Assembly: GCA_037127255.1 (NCBI GenBank)
Contig: JBANSL010000002.1
Location: 94,146,519 to 94,210,518 of the forward strand
Source of the DNA: Persicaria tinctoria
Taxonomy: Eukaryota; Streptophyta; Magnoliopsida; Caryophyllales; Polygonaceae
Direction: 5' to 3'
DNA: 64,000 bases
The notes beneath the pieces were generated by a model. That model ran no database searches. It saw only the letters and a program-made list of their open reading frames with translations, and was not told where the DNA came from. Positions 56,246 through 64,000 of this stretch are shown in pieces. The position numbers and the translations under genes were made by a program. Positions within the stretch are counted from its first letter, which is position 1; each line of letters starts with the position of its first letter.

Positions 56246-59200
56246 AGATATGTTTCTGGAATTGTCGCGGTATTGGAAAGCGTACTTTCTGGACGGAAAT
56301 AGATTCAATGTGTAAAAATGAACACATTCAAATCCTATCGCTAGCAGAAACGAAAGCGGAAAATATTCCGGACGATAAGTTGTGGAAAAATATTGGGTTT
56401 GATGAAGGGGTTTGGTCGCCGTCCATTGGGAGATCGGGCGGCATTGGGGTCATTTGGAAGACTCACCAGATGCTTAATGTATCAATATTAGTGTCAGTGC
56501 ACACCCCCCGTATTATTGGACTTAGACTAGAAAGTGTGCAGTGGGGTTTTCCGATTTTGGCGCTCTTCGTTTATGCTCCACCAAATCTAAATGATAAAGA
56601 TGCATTCTGGGAAACATTAATAACAATTGTAAACAACTCCCCTATTCCGTGCATGGTCTTAGGGGACCTGAACGAGATACTATGCAGTGCTGACAAAGTA
56701 GGCGGAGCCACTACCCGACCATCAAGATTTTCTCGGTTAATCTCTTTCAAAAACGATTGCAACTTGTTTGACTTACCCACGTTTGGAAACCAGTTCACAT
56801 GGAGAAAGATTGCGGAGGATAACTTCAACACCCACGAAAAAATCGATCGGGTATTAGTTCACCAACAGATTCTTACGTCTTTCCCAAATATGATAACCCA
56901 TAACGGAGCATTCTCTTCCTCGGATCACTGTCCAATTTCTATATCAATCGACGACGGGTCTTCCTTCAAAGCCCCGCCTTTTAAATTTGAGAACGTTTGG
57001 CTTTTGAGGAAAGACTTTCGCAGTATTGTAAAGCAATCCTGGCGGGCGTCCTGCCCTGGCTCGGCTATGTTTCAACTACTGTTTAAACATAAACTATTGA
57101 AAAAAAGGGCAAAAGAATGGAATAAAACCAATTTCGGTAATATCTTCCGCCAACTAAAGGAGTTAGACTCAGAACTCTTGCTCATCCAGTCCTCGGGAGC
57201 ATCGACAAACTCCCAAATATATCAAACAAAGGAGAAACGCCTAATTTCGAAGCGAGAAAAGCTAATTCTATTCCAGAAATCATATTGGAGCCAAAGGGCA
57301 AAAACGAAACACCTCAAGCTCTCAGATTCGAACACTGCCTACTTCCACCGAGTGGCTTCGGGTCGGAGACACAGGAAACAAATTCGAAACATAACCTCTT
57401 CAAGCGGAACACTGATTCTGGGCGAGGAGAACGTTAGAAATGAGATAAAAAAAGAATTTGAAAACAGATTTAAAAAAGAGTCTATTGATGATGGGCTTAT
57501 GTCTAACTTCCTGGACCTAATTCATCCTTCCATCTCGACAGATGAAAATAGTTTCCTTATTGCACTACCATCAAACCTAGAGATTAAGACGGCGGTGTTC
57601 AGTCTGGGCAAAAATAAGTCCCCAGGCCCGGATGGTTTTACAGCTGAATTTTATACAAAATACTGGGACATAGTTGGGAAATCAGTGATCTGTGCGGTCA
57701 AGGGTTTTTTCCGCTCTGGGAGAATACTCCGTCAAATAAGCCACACTTTTATCTCCCTGCTTCCAAAGAGGGACAACCCAACCTCCACCTGTCACTACAG
57801 GCCAATCAGTCTATGTTCTAATATATACAAAGTAATCTCCAAAATATTAACTGAAAGATTAAAAAAGGTAATCGGGAAACTCATACATCCTTTACAAGGA
57901 GCTTTTGTGTCGGACAGGGCGATACAGGACAATGTCCTAATTGCCCATGAAATTTTCCACTCATACAAAAACCGTAAGGGACGTGAAGGATGGCTGGCAA
58001 TAAAATTATACATGGAAAAAGCATACGATAGGGTAGACTGTCACTTCATAAAGAATGTGCTCCTCATATTTGGATTCCACGTCACTTTTACTTCATGGAT
58101 TATGGAGTGTATAACAACCGTTTCTTTCTCTGTACTAGTTAACAACGGCCCTACAGAACTATTCTTTCCATCCCGAGGAATACGCCAGGGGGACCCTCTG
58201 TCCCCTTTTCTATTCCTGTTGGGTGCTGAGGTACTAGCCCGGAAACTTGCAGCTGAAGCCTGCCTGGATAGACCACAAATTGGCTTTCCGATTGGACAAC
58301 ACGGGTCGCGTATTCCGTTCCTGTCCTTCGCAGACGACATCATTATCTTCTCCAAAGGAAGCGTGGATGCGGGGTGCAAAGTAAGATCAATAATTGACTC
58401 GTATTGCCGGGTGTCGGGGCAGAAGGTGAATTACCATAAATCTAGTTTTCAAGCGTCGCCAGGGATTCCAAACCATAGAATCTTTGAATTATGTAACTGC
58501 CTCAACATTACAAACGAAAACTCTATAGAAAAGTATCTGGGATGTCCTATTATTAATGGTAGAGTCACCAGCAGTACATTTGAAGATATCGTCTGCAAAT
58601 CGAAACAACAACTATCAAAGTGGAGGGCCAATGCGCTTTCCCAGCAGGGTCGTGCAACACTTATCAATTCTAACCTATCGGCGAAACCTGTGCATGTAAT
58701 GCAGAATTTCATGCTCCCCGTAGCTATACATAAAGAACTGGACCAAATAAACCGTTCTTTCTTCTGGAACAAGGATTTACAATATCGGTCGTTAATTAGT
58801 TGGGATAGGATTTGCAAACCGAAGCAGCATGGCGGGTTGGGAATTCGCAAATCTGGCGATATGAATGTCGCTCTTCAGATGAAACTTTTGTGGAAAATAC
58901 TGGCTGAACCGAACAATATCTGGGTAACATTAATCAGACATAAATACCTACGTTCTACTAGTATTTTCGAGTACAAATGATCGGGAGCCAGCTCTTGGCA
59001 ATGGGCTAAGCTTGCTAACTTAATTGACACTTTTAAAACAGGCCTTATTTGGTCGGTAGGAAACGGACGCTCAATAAAATTCTGGACCGATAATTGGATC
59101 TCTACCTACTCTTTAGAGTCTCGGGTGGGTAATATCCAGGGATACGATCGGAATGAGACCGTTAGTGACTATATTATGGGGGGGAAATGGTGGTGTGAAA

Positions 59201-60366
59201 AGCTGCAGAAGGTACTACCAAACAACATTGTAAAAGAAATTTTAGACATTCCTATTCCGGAACCAAATCTACAAGACCGCCTATACTGGTGGCCAGATAG
59301 GGAAGGATGGTTTACTACAGTCAGCGCCTACAAACTGATAACAGCACAATCCTCAGTTCCGACCGATACGAACGCTTGGATATGGAAAATTGATGTTCCC
59401 CCTAAGGTGAAGAATTTCCTATGGAAGATTGCACAAAATGGACTGCCTACTGCTGTGCGCCTATCGTGCAGGGGGTCGGCCGTCCCAACTACTTGCTCAC
59501 TATGCAATACGGCTCCCGAGGACGAGGCTCACCTGTTCCTGGAATGCCCTTTCATACGGAAAATATACCGACTTCCGAGTCAAGAACAAACAACAATTAC
59601 AAGAATGATCATCCAGTCCCGGGATTTCAGACCCATTCTATGTAGCCTTGGAACCAGCTTAACGATTGTCGCTCTGACTGATCTATCCTTCGCTTGGTGG
59701 ACTACCTGGTACATCAGGAACCAAAACTTGTTTCAACAAGCAACAATCCCCCAACACCAAACAGTCGTCCATCTGGTCAGATCACACATAGATAACTGGA
59801 AGAGAACATCCGTGATCGACGGTGAAGGTGATGACGATATGCATCCCTCCTCAAGAGTCTATCCAAGAAAGACCAACAAACAACGTCCAATTAAATGGCG
59901 CAAGCCGCCGTTAAGGTGGTTCAAACTTAATTTTGATGGTTCGTCTTTAGCCAACGGTGACAGTACGGCAGGTATCATTATCAGGGACTGGGATGGCCGC
60001 CCTGTCACCATCGAGCACAAATTACTAGGTAAACAGCAAGCCATCATGGCAGAAGCTCTCGCACTCAAACTGGGAATCCAGAAGGTATTACAACTGCACA
60101 TTGAAAGAATCCAGGTTGAAGGTGACTGCAAAATAATTATGGACTATCTAAACAAGACGGCTAAATGTCCTTGGGAGATTGAATTAATCCTCTCCGATAT
60201 TCAAGTCATGTTGTCGACTGTAAAAGAAGTAGGTTACTTTCATGTACCTCGTATGGACAATAGAGTGACTGATAAGGTTGTACATCTTAGCCACTCTGCC
60301 CGAGGTAATGATATTTACAACAATCCAGGTCTTATGGACCTCATCCGCAAGGATGCTGCCGGGTAG
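56242..60366 (+). pseudogene. LINE ORF2: endonuclease, reverse transcriptase, RNase H
   Basis: Domains in order: APE-type endonuclease (CFWNCRGIGK, LAETKAE, GGIGVIWK, LGDLNEI, SSDHCPISI; residues 1-235), reverse transcriptase (GPDGFTAEFY, YRPISLCSNIYKVISK, GIRQGDPLSPFLF, FADDIIIF; about 450-730), zinc-binding RT-associated domain (DRLYWWPDREGWFTT, CSLCN...EDEAHLFLECPF), and RNase H (KLNFDGSS, IMAEALALKLGI, VEGDCKIIMDYL, MDNRVTDKV). A TGA at 58978-58980 interrupts one continuous frame; CGA to TGA is the likely origin. RT motif A reads KLYMEKAYDRV where the catalytic Asp of LDM..AYD is Tyr. The YADD-type box (FADD) is intact. Together these make the copy inactive. Without them it would be 1,374 residues, a normal length. 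Confidence 0.93.
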
Positions 60367-60411
60367 GGCTTGCCCACCCGAATCTTTTCCTAATCAAAAA
60401 AAAAAAAAAAT

Positions 60412-60703
60412 TAAAACATTAACTCTACAGTAGTTAATAAAAAAAGAAAATGATTAAAAATGATAAAAGGAAAAAGGCGATGCGGAGAAGCGGATTTATG
60501 GCCCAGCGCGAAATAAACGTGCGGATGGCTAACGGGCATTTTGTTTCAATTTTCCCCAATTCAATTTCACACCGATCACTACCAATCTTATCCAAGATAG
60601 GGTTTATAATGTCGTCTTCCTCATCTTGAATCCTGATTCAGTCATTCCCCTTTTCAAATTCTCCAGTCAGTCAGAAAGAGAGCGAGAAATCAAGAAATTG
60701 AAA
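60412..60703. promoter_or_regulatory. Upstream region of the At4g14100-like gene
   Basis: The sequence between the LINE poly(A) and the start codon must hold the promoter and leader. TATA and cap site are not identifiable with confidence. The LINE ends less than 300 bp from the start codon, so it may displace or supply regulatory sequence. Confidence 0.35.
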
Positions 60704-61339
60704 ATGTCAGACTCAAAATCTAGGGTTTGGTCATTCGTGATCTTCACCGTACTCATATCGTCGGTGTTAGCACTGTCCGGAGAAGCAGATCCGACGCCAA
60801 AACCATGGCCGGAGCAATTCCACGCGGTTCTGGTGATGAACATCACCACCACCGCGAAGATGGAGGTGATCGACCTCTGGTACGACTGGCCGAACGGCAG
60901 AAACTTCAACATCATCCAAAAGCAGCTCGGGAGTCTGCTGTACGATCTGGAGTGGAACAACGGCACATCCTTCATGTACACTCTGGACGAGAATCGGGAG
61001 TGCCGAACCCTCAAATTCGATGTCGGCATCCTCAGGCCGAATTGGCTCGACGGCGCGACCTACCTGGGCCGCAGAAAGGTGGATGGATTCGATTGCGATG
61101 TCTGGGAGAAGGCAGAGTTCATCACGTACTACGAGGACGTCGTGACTCGTCGCCCCGTTCATTGGGCGTTCTACACCGGGAGAAATGCTCATGTCATGAC
61201 TTTCGAGGTCGGTGCTGTTCTTGGCGATATGAATTGGCAAGCCCCGTCTTACTGCTTTGATCGGAGCTCCAATGGCGGAAATCAGGTTAGTGATATTGAT
61301 TCCGCTAGGTCTTGGCGAGGACGAGTTGACTCCATTTGA
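60704..61339 (+). CDS. At4g14100-like secreted protein, 211 aa
   Basis: Single exon. The ATG at 60704 is preferred over the upstream in-frame ATG at 60626 because it starts a signal peptide ([20 protein letters not shown]). The mature part reads [84 protein letters not shown] and ends GRVDSI. This matches plant uncharacterised proteins of the At4g14100 type, about 200 aa. The function is unknown, and a secretory or wall location is inferred from the signal peptide. A 3' copy is found at 46703-47013, so this is probably the parent. Confidence 0.9.
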   Translation: MSDSKSRVWSFVIFTVLISSVLALSGEADPTPKPWPEQFHAVLVMNITTTAKMEVIDLWYDWPNGRNFNIIQKQLGSLLYDLEWNNGTSFMYTLDENRECRTLKFDVGILRPNWLDGATYLGRRKVDGFDCDVWEKAEFITYYEDVVTRRPVHWAFYTGRNAHVMTFEVGAVLGDMNWQAPSYCFDRSSNGGNQVSDIDSARSWRGRVDSI

Positions 61340-61462
61340 AGCTTGATCGTGTCGTTTGAAATTGAATTGCAATCCCAGCTTTGCTTGTGTTAGCTGTAAA
61401 TTTGTAATGGATTGGATTTTGCTGACAAAATTCCTTTGCAATAAGAAATCAATGGTGATTTC

Positions 61463-62117
61463 ATCTGAGGATATAAGCATATGAAGTGATTCAGATGTAT
61501 GTTTTTAATTTAACAATGCAGATCTCTGTGTAGTGGTTTCATACTTTGATTACTCTTTTTTTTTTTTTTTTTGTGAACATACTTTGATTACTCTTGTTAG
61601 TTGTTACAGATGATCATTAGATCATGTTTTCAGGTCCAAGAAGATAATGCCAGGCGATTATTGAATATTTGAGCTACACAAAGCAACATTTGAAAGCGAT
61701 TATTGAAATTTTGAGCTACACACAGCTACATTTTGTGTTAAAGATCGAATTCATGATCTTGAGCGTTGGAGGATTCAAGAACAAGAGATGAAGAAGGTGA
61801 AGTGTAAGGCTTTGATGACGAAGACGACCATTCGGAATTTGAGATGCAAGAAGCCAAGAACAGAGACTGAAAATTGAATGGTCAAGATCAAAGTTGATAA
61901 TTAAAGGTTTAGAAAAATAAAGTGGGATTCTTGAATTGTTACATAAAGTGGGATACACTTTCAAGCAATCCATTTCACCGATCTCGGTCTTCGATCAACA
62001 ACTGAAATTGAAAAATCTAATCATAAAAACCAGGAAATCAAGCCAACTATTTTTTTTTTCCAGTTTGATGGGTTGGTTACAAGTTGTGATTTTAGATAGG
62101 TTTAGTTAATACTCTAA
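61463..62117. other. Downstream spacer
   Basis: A poly-T run lies at 61557-61571. CATACTTTGATTACTCTT is repeated on either side of it. 62000-62117 belongs to the block duplicated at 42750. No gene was assigned. Confidence 0.5.
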
Positions 62118-62419
62118 GGGGCCGTTTGTTTATATAAGAGGGGAATGGAAATGTAATGTATTTTACATATAAAATGTATATGATTATCATTTTTTGTGAG
62201 CTTGGATGAGAGGATGGCGATTATTAGACCATCCTAGAGGTATTACCCTTCTTCAAATTAGGGAATAAGGAAATAGAAGGTAACAAATTTTATATGAAAA
62301 ATGAGAGAAGAAGGGAAATGATTAGAATAGTGATCAATGAATCTTAACTTAAATATGAACTATATTTATAAGAGTAATCATTACCTTTCTCTACCCAAAA
62401 ACAAGGCAACAAACGGGGG
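62118..62419. mobile_element. Tourist-like (PIF/Harbinger) MITE, 302 bp
   Basis: Ends GGGGCCGTTTGTTT and AACAAACGGGGG, flanked by TAA at 62115-62117 and 62420-62422. The paralogous block at 42750-42960 has the same flanks with no insertion (TAATACTGTTAAGTCATAAAT), so the insertion boundaries are confirmed by an empty site. Confidence 0.92.
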
Positions 62420-62689
62420 TAAGTCATAAATTGAGTGTATTTTGTAGTCTTGGCTTTAAGGACCTAGATTGAAAAAACTCATTTCAACATATCTTTCTTT
62501 TATTTATAAAATCACTGTACTTGTTGAGAATATGACTGTGGGGATATCCCACGTTGATTAAAAAGTGAATCAAAACCTTGCATATAAGCTGGTGGGCTAC
62601 TCCACCTAACACCAATTGGTTTTATGATTGAACCCCACGTCAGATGACCCACCGTGATTTAATACTGTTCACCCAAAAAAAATCGATGT

Positions 62690-62765
62690 ACTCGATGAAA
62701 GTATCCTTTGAATTGAGTCCATAAATGGAGGATTTCAACATGTAAATGGAGGATTTAGTACAAGA
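62690..62765 (-). pseudogene. TOP2 WHD scrap, repeated
   Basis: CTTTGAATTGAGTCCA with its neighbouring bases corresponds to LNSKDTFI of TOP2 and recurs at 47160-47175 and 63700-63717. Each copy is followed by the words AAATGGAGGATT and CATGTAAATGGAGGA. Confidence 0.75.
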
Positions 62766-62889
62766 CTTAAACCTGATACTTTGGCTGCTGAGTGGAGGGA
62801 GAAATGTCTTGGAGTACCGACGTGGACCATATCCACTTTACCTATCCATACGTATGTGCAGGATCTATACGATTAATGCCTATCAATTA

Positions 62890-63245
62890 CTCCCTCCGTT
62901 CGGTTTTAACTGACGTTTTACCACTTAGCACAAGAATTAATAAAGCATCTACTATTTGCTCTGTATCATTCAATATTCAAATTAACAATGTAATAATTAC
63001 GAGAGAGAAGAAGAAATCGGGAAGGTTGAGGGCCATAATAGCTTATTACATGCTTTGAAAATAGTGACAATTAATTACTCCGTGCTAAGAAGGGAGGGGG
63101 TAATACTATTTACACTCTTGGGAGAATAAAAAGTGAGTGGGGGAAGGGTAGCCCAATTAATTTAGACTTTGATGTTATCAAAACGACAATTAATTTGAGA
63201 GATGAAAATGTTCCTAAAACGTCAGTTAAATCCAAACGGAGGGAG
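62890..63245. mobile_element. mariner/Stowaway-like MITE, 356 bp
   Basis: Ends CTCCCTCCGTTCGG and CCAAACGGAGGGAG, flanked by TA at 62888-62889 and 63246-63247. Subterminal TTAACTGACGTTTT mirrors AAAACGTCAGTTAA. No coding sequence belongs to it; the ORF overlapping its left part is incidental. Confidence 0.85.
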
Positions 63246-63397
63246 TATTTTTTATTGCTGAAGGCAAGTTCAATTGCATTTGTATCGTTCTTATGATGAT
63301 TAGTCCACACAAAATACTTTAGGTGACTTGCAAGATTTCGGAAATATTCTTTGCCTTCAACTGAATTGCATAACGATTTTGAAATATATGAGAACAT
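63246..63397 (-). pseudogene. TOP2 fragment, third copy
   Basis: The minus strand reads VEGKEYFRNLASHLKYFVW and then AIELAFSNKKYS, matching the TOP2 stretch EGKEYFKDL...FVW...SIELAFSKKK. It is longer here than in the 47-kb block, where the middle is deleted. Confidence 0.9.
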
Positions 63398-63572
63398 ATA
63401 ATTCTACTTTAGCCTTATATTTTTGTGACCAATTTGATCACGAAAATTACATAACGATTTTTGTGACCAAAGGTGAGTATAATCGGAGAATGGTCGCAAT
63501 GATCATGGTCACAACAACCAAATATTCATCGATTGCAATGAACAACACCGTTACTCTCATGATCACTCCAAT

Positions 63573-63720
63573 TAGAGACAGCTGAGTGATACCCATGGTC
63601 CGGTTATTCTCTTCTCTAAACAGAGATGGTTGGAGAGGCTTGCTTTCTCCGATTTAATATTGTTCACCAAAAAAAAAACCGATTTACTTGATGAATGTAT
63701 CCTTTGAATTGAGTCCATAA
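63573..63720 (-). pseudogene. DUF639 exon 7 scrap next to a TOP2 scrap
   Basis: 63573-63625 (AGACAGCTGAGT, CCCATGGTCC, TTCTCTTCTCTA) matches 11898-11955, exon 7 of the DUF639 gene. 63690-63720 repeats the TOP2 LNSKDTFI scrap. The last 280 bases of the window then repeat words from 62770-62880 (ACCGACGTGGACCATATCCA and GTGCAGGATCTATACGATT), so another duplicated unit runs off the end. Confidence 0.8.
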
Positions 63721-64000
63721 ATGGAGGCATGTAAAAATGGAGGATTTCAACATGTAAATGGAGGATTTAAAAAGTACAAGACTTAGACATGATACTTTGG
63801 CTGAGTGGCGTGTATCTTCACGGTGCTCGTTTTTCCAATTATGAACCGATCATAGAAAACATATTTATTCTGACTCAGAGGGAGAAATGCCCTGGAGTAC
63901 CGACGTGGACCATATCCACTTTACCTATCTATTTTATAGGTGGGGTAGATCTATAGACACCTAGAGAAATAAGTTACGTATGTGCAGGATCTATACGATT

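Larger units (their letters stand above)
54700..60411 (+). mobile_element. Long L1-type LINE, nearly complete, inactivated
   Basis: It contains ORF1 (54767-56245), ORF2 (56242-60366, one in-frame stop), a short 3' end CTTTTCCTAATCAAAA and a poly(A) at 60398-60411. The left boundary is approximate. The only possible target duplication is the A-rich AAAATTAAAA at about 54697 and 60407, which the poly(A) makes unconvincing. ORF1 is open upstream to a stop at 54746 with no ATG until codon 38 or so, so the 5' end may be truncated. Confidence 0.85.

Noticed and set aside
54690..60420. Target duplication AAAATTAAAA around the long LINE
   Set aside because: It is short, A-rich and merges with the poly(A) tail, so it does not fix the left boundary.
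60626..60703. Upstream in-frame ATG of the At4g14100-like gene
   Set aside because: The 26 added residues are charged and would bury the signal peptide; the ATG at 60704 fits a secreted protein.

Overview
The window is nuclear DNA from a flowering plant, probably a dicot. The evidence is AT-rich intergenic sequence, GT-AG introns, genes of plant families (thaumatin-like, DUF639, At4g14100-like), a nuclear copy of plastid atpB, and dense plant transposons (L1-type LINEs, hAT, Mutator-like, Tourist-like and mariner-like MITEs, and a Helitron-like end). The species cannot be read from the sequence. No operon, CRISPR array or viral genome is seen.

Layout. 0-7.3 kb is AT-rich intergenic DNA with short mobile elements. 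7.35-8.59 kb (+) is a three-exon thaumatin-like gene. 9.2-15.9 kb (-) is a complete 11-exon DUF639 gene predicted to encode 823 aa; it converges on the thaumatin-like gene. 16.5-21.4 kb is nested transposons, including two LINE insertions with target duplications, one of them split by a hAT MITE. 21.4-31.5 kb is a Helitron-like repeat interrupted by an 8.1-kb Mutator-like element. That element carries pieces of a GRWD1-like and an ERdj2/SEC63-like gene plus a nested hAT derivative. 31.5-35.0 kb holds foldback elements, a hAT MITE and a plastid atpB insert. 35.3-39.2 kb (-) is a shortened, catalytically impaired DNA topoisomerase II-like gene. 40.9-41.5 kb (-) holds two exons of proteasome subunit alpha type-6. 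43.7-45.1 kb is a damaged, unidentified gene. 45.1-48.6 kb is a patchwork of fragments of the DUF639, At4g14100-like and TOP2 genes. 49.4-52.9 kb is a 3.5-kb Mutator-like element. 53.4-54.2 kb has more gene fragments. 54.7-60.4 kb (+) is a long LINE with two ORFs. 60.7-61.3 kb (+) is an intact At4g14100-like gene. 61.5-64 kb is again a patchwork with MITEs.

Only three loci look like intact host genes: the thaumatin-like, DUF639 and At4g14100-like genes. They are unrelated in function and form no pathway. The most striking features are (1) TOP2 pieces in two blocks with complementary content, one lacking and the other carrying the TOPRIM region, (2) shards of three nearby genes reused across 18 kb, (3) the gene-capturing Mutator-like element, and (4) four related tRNA-like sequences with unusual anticodon loops and T-stem covariation. 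All gene models come from reading the sequence by eye and were not checked by database search or transcripts.
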